DNA of 64,000 nt from an uncultured Mycoplasmatota bacterium (lineage in GTDB: Bacteria; Bacillota_I; Bacilli_A; RF39; UBA660), in the NCBI GenBank assembly GCA_900548695.1, contig URLC01000001.1:285659-349658 (forward strand), written 5' to 3'. Positions 24,478-33,707 of this stretch are shown here, piece by piece. The notes beneath the pieces were generated by a model. That model saw only the letters and a program-made list of their open reading frames with translations, made no database searches and was not told the DNA's origin. Made by a program: the position numbers and the translations under genes. Numbering within the stretch: the stretch's first letter is position 1; the number at the start of each line of letters is the position of its first letter.

Positions 24478-25668
24478 ATGAAATTATTATCAGTAAATGC
24501 AGGTAGTAGTACTTTAAAATTTCGTTTATATGAAATGCCTGAGGAACGATTAATTATGAAAGGTCAATATGAGCGTATTGGATTAGAAGGCTCTTGCTAT
24601 AACATAAAAATAAAAGATGTTAAAGAATCTCAATTAGTTGTTTTAAAAGATCATAAAGATGCGGTTAAATTGTTATTAAAACATTTGTTAGAACATCATG
24701 TCATTGAATCTTTGGAAGAAATTGAAGCGGTAGGTCATAGAATTGTTCATGGCGGAAATAAATACTCTAAATCTACGGAAATTAATGATCGAGTTTTATT
24801 AGAAATTGAAGCGATTGCTCCACTTGCTCCACTTCATAATCCGGCAGCACTTAAAGGAATTAATGCTTTTATGAGTGCTATTCCTAATGCGCGTAATGTC
24901 GCTTGTTTTGATACAGCTTTTCATCAAACGATGGAAGAAGCAACCTATTTATATCCCGTACCTTATGAATGGTATGTAAAATATGATGTTAGAAAATATG
25001 GTTTTCATGGTTTGAGTCATAAATTTATTACGGAAAAAATGACTGAAATGTTAAATAAAGTGCCAAATTTAATTATTTGTCATATCGGTAGTGGAGCATC
25101 CATTACAGCGGTAAAGGAAGGTAAATGCATTGATACATCTATGGGATTTACACCTAATGCAGGAATTATGATGGGAACTCGTTCTGGAGATATTGATTAT
25201 TCTTTAATTAATTATGTAATGAAAAAAGAAGAAAGAAATTTAGAATGGGTAGAAAAACAACTTAATTTTGCTAGTGGGTTACAAGGTATTGCTGGTATGA
25301 GTGATTTACGTGATATCGATAGGGCTTATGAGGCTCATGAACAAAAGGTTGTTTTGGCTATTGATATGTATACAAATAAGATAGTTGATTATATTGCTAA
25401 ATATTATGTTAAACTTGGTGGTGTAGTTGATGCTATTTGCTTTACTGCTGGTGGTGGTGAAAATGATGATATTATTAGAGGCGAGGTTGTAGAGAAACTT
25501 TATCCATTGGGACTTAAGTTAGATGAAGAAAAGAATAAAAAAACTATTGTACGAAAAGGTGTAGAAGGAATTATTACTAGTGAAGACTCTAAAATACCAG
25601 TATATGTTTTAGGTACAGATGAGGAGTTAATGATTGCTAGAGATACTTATGAAATTGTTACAAAATAG
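24478..25668 (+). CDS. Acetate kinase paralogue 1 (divergent active site), 396 aa
   Basis: It belongs to the ASKHA acetate kinase family, which interconverts acetate + ATP and acetyl phosphate + ADP. Start is taken as ATG 24478; the ATG at 24472 abuts the RBS GAGAGGG. The family blocks are present: VNAGSSTLKF, VGHRIVHGG (catalytic Arg), FDTAFHQTM (catalytic Asp), YGFHGLSHKF (His) and MGTRSGDIDY (Arg). Several core positions differ from the second copy: SSTLKF for SSSLKF, HIGSGAS for HIGNGGS, GDIDYS for GDIDPS and AGGGENDD for AGVGENS. This may mean a changed acyl substrate or low activity. It has its own terminator before the second copy. Confidence 0.9.
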   Translation: MKLLSVNAGSSTLKFRLYEMPEERLIMKGQYERIGLEGSCYNIKIKDVKESQLVVLKDHKDAVKLLLKHLLEHHVIESLEEIEAVGHRIVHGGNKYSKSTEINDRVLLEIEAIAPLAPLHNPAALKGINAFMSAIPNARNVACFDTAFHQTMEEATYLYPVPYEWYVKYDVRKYGFHGLSHKFITEKMTEMLNKVPNLIICHIGSGASITAVKEGKCIDTSMGFTPNAGIMMGTRSGDIDYSLINYVMKKEERNLEWVEKQLNFASGLQGIAGMSDLRDIDRAYEAHEQKVVLAIDMYTNKIVDYIAKYYVKLGGVVDAICFTAGGGENDDIIRGEVVEKLYPLGLKLDEEKNKKTIVRKGVEGIITSEDSKIPVYVLGTDEELMIARDTYEIVTK

Positions 25669-25686
25669 GGTTTCCCTATTTTTTTT
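25662..25686 (+). terminator. Terminator between the acetate kinase genes
   Basis: AAATAGGG pairs with CCCTATTT, then a run of T. It overlaps the stop codon. Confidence 0.85.
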
Positions 25687-25701
25687 GGTTTTTAGTTTTT
25701 C

Positions 25702-25730
25702 TTTCAATTTTTTATGCTTTGTAGTATAAT
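25702..25730 (+). promoter_or_regulatory. Promoter of the second acetate kinase gene
   Basis: TTTCAA (25702-25707), 17 bases, TATAAT (25725-25730). Confidence 0.65.
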
Positions 25731-25758
25731 GTTAATAGGTTAAAGAAAGAGGGATGTT

Positions 25759-26940
25759 ATGAAAATAATTTCTATTAATGCAGGAAGTAGTTCCTTAAAA
25801 TTTAGTTTATTTAATATGGATAATGAAACTGTAATTGCTAGTGGACTATTTGAGCGTATTGGAATAGATGGTAGTAGATATACTATTAATTTTAATGGAG
25901 AAAAGATAATCCAAGAAATTGAGCTTCCAACTCATGTTGATGCGGTTAATATTTTACTTGATAAGCTCACTGATTTAAATATTATTTCTTCATTAGATGA
26001 AATTAATGGTGTTGGTCATCGTATTGTTCAAGGTAAGGATGTGTTTAAAGAATCTGTCCTTGTTAATGATGATGTTATGGAAAAGTTAGAGGCAATTAAA
26101 GGATTTGCTCCTTTACATAATCCAGCTAATATGTTAGGAATAGAAGCTTTTAGAAAAGTATTACCTGATGTACCAATGGTTGCTGTTTTTGATACTTCTT
26201 TCCATCAAACTATGGATAAAGCAACTTATTTATATCCAGTTCCATATAGTTGGTATGAAGATTATGGTGTTCGTAAATATGGGGCTCATGGTACTTCTCA
26301 TCGTTATATTGCTGAGACAGTTAAAAAAATATTGGGTAAAGAGGATTTCCGTTTGATTAGTTGTCATATTGGTAATGGTGGTTCTATTACAGCTATTAAG
26401 GATGGTAAATGTGTAGATACTTCTATGGGATTTACACCGCTTGCAGGAATTATGATGGGAACTCGTTCTGGAGATATCGATCCATCTATTATTCCTTATG
26501 TTATGGAAAAAGAAGGAAAGAATGCTAGCGAAGTCATTGATGACTTAAATAAGCGTAGTGGCCTTTTTGGAATGAGTGAATATAGTAGTGATATGCGTGA
26601 TGTGTTAGAAAAATGTGATCTTCAAGATGAAAAAGCCATCGTGGCTCGTGATAAATATGTTCGTCGTGTTGTGGATTACATTGCACAATATTATGTATTG
26701 CTTGGTGGTGCAGATGTCATTGTATTTACAGCTGGTGTGGGAGAAAATAGTATTCCTGTTCGCAGACAAATTTGTGAAGAGTTAGCGTGTCTTGGGGTTA
26801 AGATTGATTTGGATCTTAATAATAAAAGAGGAGAAGTTGTAAAAATAAGTACAGCTGATTCTAAAATTGATGTTTACGTTATTCCAACGGATGAAGAATT
26901 GATGATTGCTAGGGATACTTTAAGTTTAATTAATAGATAG
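25759..26940 (+). CDS. ackA: Acetate kinase, 393 aa
   Basis: The canonical copy. All expected blocks are intact: INAGSSSLKFSLF (residues 4-16), VGHRIVQG (catalytic Arg), FDTSFHQTM (catalytic Asp), YGAHGTSHRY (His), SCHIGNGGSIT, DTSMGFTPLAGIMMGTRSGDIDP (Arg), VFTAGVGENS and the final PTDEELMIARDT with the conserved Glu. It makes ATP from acetyl phosphate in fermentation. The length is normal for Bacilli (about 395). It is followed 10 bases later by nrnA. Its own promoter separates it from the divergent copy. Confidence 0.97.
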   Translation: MKIISINAGSSSLKFSLFNMDNETVIASGLFERIGIDGSRYTINFNGEKIIQEIELPTHVDAVNILLDKLTDLNIISSLDEINGVGHRIVQGKDVFKESVLVNDDVMEKLEAIKGFAPLHNPANMLGIEAFRKVLPDVPMVAVFDTSFHQTMDKATYLYPVPYSWYEDYGVRKYGAHGTSHRYIAETVKKILGKEDFRLISCHIGNGGSITAIKDGKCVDTSMGFTPLAGIMMGTRSGDIDPSIIPYVMEKEGKNASEVIDDLNKRSGLFGMSEYSSDMRDVLEKCDLQDEKAIVARDKYVRRVVDYIAQYYVLLGGADVIVFTAGVGENSIPVRRQICEELACLGVKIDLDLNNKRGEVVKISTADSKIDVYVIPTDEELMIARDTLSLINR

Positions 26941-26950
26941 GAAGATTTGG

Positions 26951-27910
26951 ATGTATAAGAAGATACTAAAGGCTATAAAGAAATACCAGACGATTGTGAT
27001 TGCTAGGCATATTGGTGTTGATCCTGATGCTTTGTGCAGTCAATTAGCTTTGCGTGATGCGATTAAGTATAATTTTCCAGAAAAAAAAGTTATTGCTATT
27101 GGGACAGGTAGTGCTAAGTTTGCACATATTGGGAAACTTGATAAATTGGAAAATGTTCAAAATGCATTATTGATTGTTACTGATACGCCAGATAAAAGAA
27201 GAGTAGATTCTGCTGATTTTTCCCAGTTTTCATCTGTTATTAAAATTGATCATCATCCGTTTGTTGAAACATTTGGAGATATTGAATTGATTGATGATAA
27301 AGCTTCTTCTACCTGTGAAGTTATTATGAATTTTTTGTATCATACTAAGTTGGCTATTAACTCTTCTATTGCAGAGTTATTGTATATGGGGCTTGTTTCA
27401 GATTCTAATCGTTTCTTATTTAATAGCTGTACTGCAGCTACTTTTGAAGTTGTTGCACATTATCTTCGAGAATATCCTTTCGATATTGCTACTGCTTATC
27501 AAAAACTTTATTTGAGACCACTTAGTGAGGTTAGATTGGAAGGATATATCTCTTCTAATATGATTGTAACTGAGAATGGTCTGGGGTATGTTAAGATAAC
27601 TAATCAAATTATTCAAGAGTATGGTGTTGATAGTGCTTCCGCAGGAAATATGATTAATGATTTTAACTATATTAAAGAAGTTGTTGTTTGGGCAACTATT
27701 ACGGAAGATATCAAGAATAATCAAATTCGTATTTCCATTCGGTCTAGAGGGCCTGCTATTAATCAAGTTGCTGAAAAATATAATGGTGGTGGCCATAAAT
27801 TTGCTTCTGGAGCTAGAGTTAAAAGTTTTGAAGAAGCATTAGATTTGATGCATGATTTAGATTTAGTTTTAGAAAAATATCAAAGTGAGGTGGAAAACGA
27901 TGGTAATTAA
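26951..27910 (+). CDS. nrnA: DHH-family nanoRNase / pAp phosphatase (NrnA-like), 319 aa
   Basis: NrnA degrades 2-5 nt RNA and removes the 3' phosphate of pAp. Motifs of the DHH phosphoesterase are IARHIGVDPDALCSQ (near residue 18, DxD metal ligands), LIVTDTPDKRR (near 78), the eponymous DHH in IKIDHHPF (near 104), and the DHHA1 domain with YNGGGHKFASGARV (near 279-292), which binds substrate. The length of 319 is typical. It sits between acetate kinase and engB, and its last codons overlap the engB start by 11 bases. Confidence 0.93.
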   Translation: MYKKILKAIKKYQTIVIARHIGVDPDALCSQLALRDAIKYNFPEKKVIAIGTGSAKFAHIGKLDKLENVQNALLIVTDTPDKRRVDSADFSQFSSVIKIDHHPFVETFGDIELIDDKASSTCEVIMNFLYHTKLAINSSIAELLYMGLVSDSNRFLFNSCTAATFEVVAHYLREYPFDIATAYQKLYLRPLSEVRLEGYISSNMIVTENGLGYVKITNQIIQEYGVDSASAGNMINDFNYIKEVVVWATITEDIKNNQIRISIRSRGPAINQVAEKYNGGGHKFASGARVKSFEEALDLMHDLDLVLEKYQSEVENDGN

Positions 27911-28496
27911 AGATGCTAATTTAGAGATTATTGCGACTAGAAGAAGTCAGTATCCTGATCTTAATAAACCAGAATTTTTATTGGTTGGTCGTAGTAACGT
28001 TGGCAAAAGTAGTTTTATTAATGCAATTTTATCAAGAAAAAATTTAGCATATACATCTTCTCGACCAGGAAAGACACAAACATTAAATTTTTACTCAGTG
28101 AATGATAGTTTTTATTTAATTGATGTACCAGGGTATGGCTATGCTTCTGTTGATAAAAAATCACAATCTAAATTTGGCATGATGATAGAGGAATACTTGG
28201 AAAAAAGAGAAGTATTAAAAAGGGTATTTTTGTTAATTGATTTCCGTCATAAACCTACTGAAGATGATTTGTTGATGTATAATTTTTTGAAATATTATAA
28301 CTTACCAGTAACGGTTGTTGCTACTAAGGCCGATAAAGTTGGAGGAAGTAAGAAACAAAAAAATTTAAAAGATATTTTAGATACTTTAGATTTAGTAGTG
28401 GGAGATGATTTAATCGTTTTTTCTAGTGTGACTAAATTGGGAGTAAAAGAAGTAGTTAAAAAAATTGAAAGTCTAATTAACGGTGATGTTATTTAG
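27900..28496 (+). CDS. engB: Ribosome-assembly GTPase EngB (YsxC), 198 aa
   Basis: EngB is an essential GTPase for 50S subunit maturation. G-motifs in order: G1 GRSNVGKSSF (near 29-38), the SSRPGKTQTLNFY switch (G2 region), G3 DVPGYGYA (near 74), G4 ATKADK (near 140) and G5 SSVTK (near 175). The start is ATG 27900, behind GAGGTGG, inside the end of nrnA; the earlier in-frame GTG lies within that RBS. Length fits the family (about 195). Confidence 0.95.
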   Translation: MVIKDANLEIIATRRSQYPDLNKPEFLLVGRSNVGKSSFINAILSRKNLAYTSSRPGKTQTLNFYSVNDSFYLIDVPGYGYASVDKKSQSKFGMMIEEYLEKREVLKRVFLLIDFRHKPTEDDLLMYNFLKYYNLPVTVVATKADKVGGSKKQKNLKDILDTLDLVVGDDLIVFSSVTKLGVKEVVKKIESLINGDVI

Positions 28497-28527
28497 ACTT
28501 TTTTCATATATTACAGTAGGTGAATGT

Positions 28528-28980
28528 ATGAAGATTGAAAAAATCAACTTAAGACAATTTTTAATTTTTATTAATTCTTCTTATTGTAAAGATATTAATT
28601 TTTTTAATAAAGATAGTTTGATTCAAGGAGTAAAGAAAATATTATTAAAATTGAAAGATAAGATATTTTTACGAGGCTTTTATAAGGTTAAAGTATATGT
28701 TAATGCGAAATTAGGTCTTTTTTTAGAGGTTAATCAATTAGAAGAGTTTGAATATGAAAATAGTTTAGATTTTAGAGTTATTGTGTATTTAGATGAGAAG
28801 ATTTATTTTAGAACCGAAGATTATTTTTTGTTGCCAGCAAAAACTAATGTATATTATGATAAGAAATATTATTATTGTGATGTAGATGAAGTTTCTGATA
28901 TTCAATCTATTTTAGAATTTGGAGATTTTGTTTATGGTAAAAATCTATATCAAGTAATGAATAACTGGAACTTTTTATAA
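28528..28980 (+). CDS. Unknown protein, 150 aa
   Basis: The start is taken at ATG 28528 with GTAGGTGAATGT upstream, 31 bases after engB. No family is recognised. The protein is rich in Lys, Tyr, Phe and Asp, has no signal peptide or membrane segment, and looks alpha/beta (repeated short strands such as KVKVYVNAKLGLFLEV and FRVIVYLDEKIYF). A bidirectional terminator follows. It may be cotranscribed with engB. Confidence 0.72.
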   Translation: MKIEKINLRQFLIFINSSYCKDINFFNKDSLIQGVKKILLKLKDKIFLRGFYKVKVYVNAKLGLFLEVNQLEEFEYENSLDFRVIVYLDEKIYFRTEDYFLLPAKTNVYYDKKYYYCDVDEVSDIQSILEFGDFVYGKNLYQVMNNWNFL

Positions 28981-29014
28981 TTATAGAGTTTATTTCATAG
29001 AAGTTCTTATCACT

Positions 29015-29043
29015 AAAAAATCCACATTATTGTGGATTTTTTT
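29015..29043 (+). terminator. Bidirectional terminator between the 150-aa gene and spoIVA
   Basis: AAAAAATCCACA pairs with TGTGGATTTTTT, giving T-runs on both strands. Confidence 0.85.
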
Positions 29044-30517
29044 ATATGACAATAGTTATTAGATTGTTAGATCCTTTATTGACCACTTTAGCAAGGGTTG
29101 TTTGGAGTTTTAATCTGATGTTATCTGGCATTAGGTTTATTTTGGATTGAATACCTTCTTGAACTATTGAATCTAGGCTTCTACCGAATATTTCACTTTT
29201 CCAAATGTCACTAGGATTTTTGTCTTTATCTTTAGTGAGGTAGTCAATTAATTCTTTGCTTTGAACTTCGCTACCAATTATTGGTTCAAAAGTTGATTCT
29301 ACGTCGACTCTTATCATATGAATTGATGGAGCAACTGCTTTTAATTTTACTCCATAACGTGGACCTTGTTTCACGATTTCTGGCTTATCTAGTTTCATAT
29401 CTTCAATCGATGGAGTAGCAACACCATAGCCGGTTTGTTTTACCATTTTTAGCGCATATTTAATTTGATCATATTCTTTTTTAGCAGTATTGAATTCTTG
29501 GAATAATGCTAGTAGCTGTGCTTTACTTTGGACATCTATTTTTATAATGTCGGTTAATACTTGATTATAAAGATTTGGTGGTGCAGTTAAAGTTATAGTA
29601 ATTATTCCAGTTGATGCATCTACTTCTGAGAGATAGGCTTTTTCAATCATATCATTGGTTAGAAAATGATCCGTTATATGTTCTATATCTTTTAGTTTAT
29701 CTATTTCAATTACACTTTCTCTGATGGTATTCATATAAGTCTTTTTAACCGGGTGATCTGGGTTTAAAATAGTAATCCATTCTGGCATATTTACTTTTAC
29801 TTCTAGCACTGGAAATTCATATAGGGCTTCCCGTAATATATTGTACATATCTTTTTCATTCATTGCTTCTATACTAATTGGTAGGACGGGTACTTGATGT
29901 TCTTCTTTTAGAGATTCAGCTAAACGAATCGTTTCTGGTAGAGTAGGATGCGTAGTGTTTAAAATTACGATAAATGGTTTACCAATACTTTTTAGCTCAT
30001 CTATTACTCTTTTTTCAGCTTCAATATAGTCATTTCTATCGAATTCTCCAATAGATCCATCTGTTGTGATAACAATACCGATGGTTGAGTGATCCTTAAT
30101 AACTTTTTCTGTTCCTATTTCAGCTGCTTCAACAAAGGGAATTTCTTCGGTATACCAAGGAGTTTTTACCATTCGAGGACCATTTTCATCCGTTGCTCCC
30201 AAAGCTTTCTCAATCATATAACCGACACAATCTATTAGTCTAATATTACAAGTTACTTCATCTATTTTTATTTTTGCGGTATTATTAGGGACAAATTTTG
30301 GTTCAGTAGTCATAATTGTTTTTCCGGCTGCACTTTGCGGTATTTCATCTAAAGCTCTTTTTCGTTCATATTCATCTTCGATGTGTGGGACAATTAAAGT
30401 TTCAACCATTCTTTTTATAAAAGTTGATTTTCCTGTTCTTACTGCACCAACAACTCCAAGATAAATATCTCCGCCACTTCGCTTTGCAATATTTTTAATA
30501 ATTTCTTGTTTATCCAT
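29042..30517 (-). CDS. spoIVA: Stage IV sporulation protein A (SpoIVA), 491-492 aa
   Basis: SpoIVA is the ATPase that polymerises on the outer forespore membrane and forms the base layer of the spore coat. The start is set at the second ATG (30517), which has AGGAG 7 bases upstream; the first ATG in the frame sits one base from that RBS. The length matches B. subtilis SpoIVA. Walker A is VGAVRTGKSTFIKRM (near 24-38) and the ERKRALDEIPQSAAGKTIMTTEPKF block is present. The C-terminal membrane-targeting segment ends NNLITIVI. It is read on the minus strand. Mother-cell sigma-E control is expected from the family, but I could not define a clear sigma-E promoter. Confidence 0.97.
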   Translation of the reverse strand: MDKQEIIKNIAKRSGGDIYLGVVGAVRTGKSTFIKRMVETLIVPHIEDEYERKRALDEIPQSAAGKTIMTTEPKFVPNNTAKIKIDEVTCNIRLIDCVGYMIEKALGATDENGPRMVKTPWYTEEIPFVEAAEIGTEKVIKDHSTIGIVITTDGSIGEFDRNDYIEAEKRVIDELKSIGKPFIVILNTTHPTLPETIRLAESLKEEHQVPVLPISIEAMNEKDMYNILREALYEFPVLEVKVNMPEWITILNPDHPVKKTYMNTIRESVIEIDKLKDIEHITDHFLTNDMIEKAYLSEVDASTGIITITLTAPPNLYNQVLTDIIKIDVQSKAQLLALFQEFNTAKKEYDQIKYALKMVKQTGYGVATPSIEDMKLDKPEIVKQGPRYGVKLKAVAPSIHMIRVDVESTFEPIIGSEVQSKELIDYLTKDKDKNPSDIWKSEIFGRSLDSIVQEGIQSKINLMPDNIRLKLQTTLAKVVNKGSNNLITIVI

Positions 30518-30555
30518 ACACATTCTCCTTATACAGTTAACTTTATGTTAATGTA

Positions 30556-30585
30556 TAAAAAAAAAGAACGATTTTATCATTCTTT
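30556..30585 (-). terminator. Terminator after the zinc-ribbon membrane protein gene
   Basis: Minus strand AAAGAATGAT / ATCGTTCTTT hairpin (one mismatch) with a long T-run. Confidence 0.65.
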
Positions 30586-31632
30586 ATAATTAATTGATTG
30601 TAATATCTTTTGATATTCTAATTTACAGCTATCTATATCATTTGAATCTAGTGTATCAGTAGTTTTTATTTCATAGATATGGTCTTTATATTGAAGGGCA
30701 TACGTAGTATCTTGTGAATATTCATCTTGAATTATTTTATAAGACCAAATTTGGTTGTTGATTGGCATCGTTAATAACTGACTAACTTGATCTTTGCCGG
30801 ATAAATAAATATTACTATTAATGTAGTCTTCTATACTATCATACATACTTAAATAATCTGTTGATTTGAATGATATACTACAATATTTATAGTCTTCATA
30901 GTAATGGTATGATTGATATGTTTCAGTTCTATAGCTACTTGGTTCAAAACCTTTTGGTATAGTGTAGTTCAAGTCATTTATTTGATAGTTTTGATTGTTT
31001 TCTAATGTCTTGGTTTTGGAGTCTTTATGATTGAGATATGCTTCATATGTACCTATAGCAACTAAGATACCGAACATTATTATAATAAGAAGCATGATAG
31101 CTAAAATAGTTTTATTAGTTCCACCTTTTATTTTACAACGATTGATTAATAAGTCTCTATTAATATTTTGATTTAACAATCTGAGATTTTCCACTCTTTT
31201 TTTGACTTCAGTTAAATAAATGGTAGAGAATCCAATTGCTAATAGCAATCGAATAATAATTGCCATGATAACACTTGTTGGTAGTAAAATAGCCTCTACT
31301 AAAAACCAAATAAAACCATATAGATATAGCTTTCTATATAAAAAGTAGATTGGTCCAAATAGTAGTGTAGGGATAGAAAAGTGAGAATTTTTAATCTTTT
31401 CATAATTACTACCTACATATCCTTCTATTAATTCATCTGCTCCTTTATAACTATAGTTTAGACTGTATTGATATTGATCTTCATGAGATGGTGAAATTTT
31501 TTCTTGATTTTTTTCTTCTTTGTTAGGTACATAATTGTAACGATTTAATTCTTCTTTAATATTTGCACCACAATGGGGACAAAATTGAGTATTTTCTTCT
31601 ACTTTAGTACCACATCTAAAACAATAACGCAT
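30577..31632 (-). CDS. Zinc-ribbon membrane protein, 351 aa
   Basis: The N-terminal zinc ribbon CFRCGT...FCPHCGANI (residues 4-24, two CxxC pairs) is followed by a charged linker and a segment like DUF2628 proteins (PTLLFGPIYFLYRKLYLYGFIWFLVE, about 86-112). Further membrane helices lie at about 115-140 and 172-195. The C-terminal 140 residues form a likely external domain with many Tyr, Asp and Ser. The fold resembles many Firmicutes DUF2628 zinc-ribbon proteins of unknown function. It is on the minus strand between spoIVA and spoVIF, which could tie it to sporulation, but that is only positional. Confidence 0.8.
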   Translation of the reverse strand: MRYCFRCGTKVEENTQFCPHCGANIKEELNRYNYVPNKEEKNQEKISPSHEDQYQYSLNYSYKGADELIEGYVGSNYEKIKNSHFSIPTLLFGPIYFLYRKLYLYGFIWFLVEAILLPTSVIMAIIIRLLLAIGFSTIYLTEVKKRVENLRLLNQNINRDLLINRCKIKGGTNKTILAIMLLIIIMFGILVAIGTYEAYLNHKDSKTKTLENNQNYQINDLNYTIPKGFEPSSYRTETYQSYHYYEDYKYCSISFKSTDYLSMYDSIEDYINSNIYLSGKDQVSQLLTMPINNQIWSYKIIQDEYSQDTTYALQYKDHIYEIKTTDTLDSNDIDSCKLEYQKILQSINYKE

Positions 31633-31674
31633 AACTTCCTCCTATTTTCTTCATTTTATCATAAAATTTGTATA

Positions 31675-31697
31675 AGAAAAATACCTTTAAGGTATTT
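31675..31697 (-). terminator. Terminator after spoVIF
   Basis: AAATACCTT / AAGGTATTT hairpin on the minus strand, then T-rich sequence; it overlaps the stop codon. Confidence 0.7.
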
Positions 31698-31935
31698 AAA
31701 ACATTTTATCTATATCTTTTGGAACATTATCTTTCATAATACTATTAACAATTTTATCTTCTTTTTCTTTTGAAACTTCTTTTCCTGTCATTTTACTTAT
31801 TTCTTGAACTACTTCACGAAGTGTTTTTTCATCTTTCATGTTAGAATCTTGAATTTTACTTGCTAAAGACATAATGGTATTTTTATCAATATTAGTCTTT
31901 TTTTCTACTCGTTTAAAAAAGTTATCACCAAACAT
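31696..31935 (-). CDS. Stage VI sporulation protein F (SpoVIF)-like, 79 aa
   Basis: Small helical protein of the SpoVIF family, which in B. subtilis is needed for late coat maturation under sigma-K. The pattern is FFKRVEKKTNIDKNTIMSLASKIQ, then KDEKTLREVVQEISKMTGKEVSKEKEDKIVNSI, with the family's conserved MKDEKT.REV and K.KEDKIV positions. The length of 79 is right for the family. RBS AGGAGGTATCT precedes the ATG. It neighbours spoIVA and der in a block that is also sporulation-linked in Bacillus. Confidence 0.85.
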   Translation of the reverse strand: MFGDNFFKRVEKKTNIDKNTIMSLASKIQDSNMKDEKTLREVVQEISKMTGKEVSKEKEDKIVNSIMKDNVPKDIDKMF

Positions 31936-31970
31936 AGATACCTCCTGGTATAGTGTATGTTTAGTGATAA

Positions 31971-32279
31971 CTATTGTTGACTTCTTTTTTTACCTAATTG
32001 TGCGCATTTTTTATTAAATTCATCTAAAGTGATAGATCCTTGCTCTAATCTTTCATGTAATAAAGCTAAGGTTTTATCACTCATATCGTTTTTATTTAAA
32101 GGATTTATGTGTTGTTGTGTTTTTATATCTTTCGTGAAAATATTTTTTTGATTTGTATTTTGAATCTGTTGTTGAAATTCTTGATTTTTATTGATGAACT
32201 TATTATTTTCAAAATGATTTCCTATTGGCTTTTGAAAACCAGTAGATTGATTATTATTGAAATTATTTCCCATTAACAT
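31971..32279 (-). CDS. Small Asn/Gln-rich protein with SHOCT-like C-terminus, about 102 aa
   Basis: The N-terminal two thirds are Asn-, Gln- and Lys-rich and disordered. The last 30 residues (LALLHERLEQGSITLDEFNKKCAQL) look like a SHOCT-type short helix pair, with the pattern L..L...G.IT..EF. Start is uncertain: the longest frame begins at 32294 (GTG) and overlaps the end of der; ATG 32279 has GGAG about 9 bases upstream and is preferred. No function can be given. It is coupled to der by near-abutment. Confidence 0.65.
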   Translation of the reverse strand: MLMGNNFNNNQSTGFQKPIGNHFENNKFINKNQEFQQQIQNTNQKNIFTKDIKTQQHINPLNKNDMSDKTLALLHERLEQGSITLDEFNKKCAQLGKKRSQQ

Positions 32280-32280
32280 A

Positions 32281-33585
32281 TTATTCATCTCCACTTCGGT
32301 TTTTAAATTGAAGAATGATTGGAGTTCCTTCTAACTCAAAGTTTTCTCTTAATTTATTTTCTAGGTATCTTTCGTATGAGAAATGAACTAATCCTTTATT
32401 ATTTACTCTTAATGTAAATTTTGGTGGCTTTGTTCCAGTTTGAGATGAGAAGTATATTTTTAAACGATTTCCTTTATATGATGGTGGAATATTTAATTGA
32501 TAAGCATCTTGAATAACGTTGTTTAAAAGACTAGTCGGTATTTCTCGTTTAATATTTTCTCCGACTTTAATAATTTCTGGCATTAAAGTATGAATTCTTT
32601 TCTTTGTTAGAGCTGATAGATAGACTATTGGGGCATATGTTGCAAATTGAAATTCCGCACGCATTAATTTTTCAAATTCTTGGATGGTTGTATCTTTGAT
32701 AGTGTCCCATTTATTGACAACGAAGATTAAACCTTTTCCACGTTCAATAGCGTATCCAGCTATGTGTTTATCATGTTCTTTGATTCCTTCTTCGGCATTT
32801 ATTACAACTAAACATATATCACTTCTGTCTATGGCTTTTAAGGAACGAAATAGACTGTATTTTTCTACAGCTTCAAAGATACGTCCTTTTTTACGCATAC
32901 CAGCAGTATCTATTAGGAGATATTCTTCGTTATGGTATTTTAATACAGAATCAATAGAGTCTCTTGTTGTACCAGCAACATTAGATACTACTACACGTTC
33001 TTCATTTAATAAAGCATTCATCAAACTACTTTTACCAACATTAGGTCTACCAATAATGGAAAATTTTAATCTTGTATCAATTACTTCTTCTTTTTCTTGA
33101 AAATCTTTAGTAACAGCATCCATTAATTCAATATAACCAGTATTATGAATACTACTAATTGGTATATAAGTATCAAAACCTAGTTCATAGAAATCATAAA
33201 TGTTATTTTGTGCTTCTTTATTATCAACTTTATTAATTGCAACAATGACTTCTTTTTTACTTTTTCTAAGTAAATCTCTTACTAATAAATCATTACTAGT
33301 TAGCCCTTCTTTACCATCTACGATAAAAACTACGATATCTGCTTCTTTGATGGCTATTTCTGCTTGCATTTTAATTTCATCGTTGAATTTCATTTTGCTT
33401 GCATCAATACCACCAGTATCTACTAAATAAAAACGTTTATTATTATAACTTGCTTCTTGATAAATTCTATCTCTAGTTACCCCAGGTAAATCTTCGATTA
33501 TAGAAACTTTTTTTCCTACAATTTTATTAAATAAAGTTGATTTTCCAACATTAGGTCTTCCAACTAAAGCAACAGTAGGTATCAT
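32281..33585 (-). CDS. der: GTPase Der (EngA), 434 aa
   Basis: Der has two tandem GTPase domains and a KH-like domain, and is essential for 50S subunit assembly. Domain 1: G1 VGRPNVGKSTLFN (near residue 7), G3 DTGG, G4 NKVD. Domain 2: G1 IGRPNVGKSSLMNAL (near 178), G3 DTAGMRKKG and G4 NKWD (near 291). The C-terminal KH-like domain ends LRENFELEGTPIILQFKNRSG. The length of 434 is normal. The ATG follows GGAGGGGATACT. The divergent membrane-protein gene lies upstream. Confidence 0.97.
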   Translation of the reverse strand: MIPTVALVGRPNVGKSTLFNKIVGKKVSIIEDLPGVTRDRIYQEASYNNKRFYLVDTGGIDASKMKFNDEIKMQAEIAIKEADIVVFIVDGKEGLTSNDLLVRDLLRKSKKEVIVAINKVDNKEAQNNIYDFYELGFDTYIPISSIHNTGYIELMDAVTKDFQEKEEVIDTRLKFSIIGRPNVGKSSLMNALLNEERVVVSNVAGTTRDSIDSVLKYHNEEYLLIDTAGMRKKGRIFEAVEKYSLFRSLKAIDRSDICLVVINAEEGIKEHDKHIAGYAIERGKGLIFVVNKWDTIKDTTIQEFEKLMRAEFQFATYAPIVYLSALTKKRIHTLMPEIIKVGENIKREIPTSLLNNVIQDAYQLNIPPSYKGNRLKIYFSSQTGTKPPKFTLRVNNKGLVHFSYERYLENKLRENFELEGTPIILQFKNRSGDE

Positions 33586-33707
33586 AGTATCCCCTCCAAT
33601 TCATTGGTATTATATCATAGGATTGTCAAATTTTAAAGAAAAATTCAGTTCTTGAATAAAAGTTATTACAATATATGTTATAATACTAGTATGTTAGGAG
33701 GCTAAAG

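Noticed and set aside
32684..33100. 138-codon plus-strand frame opposite der
   Set aside because: It is a shadow of the der gene: no RBS, atypical composition, no homology pattern.
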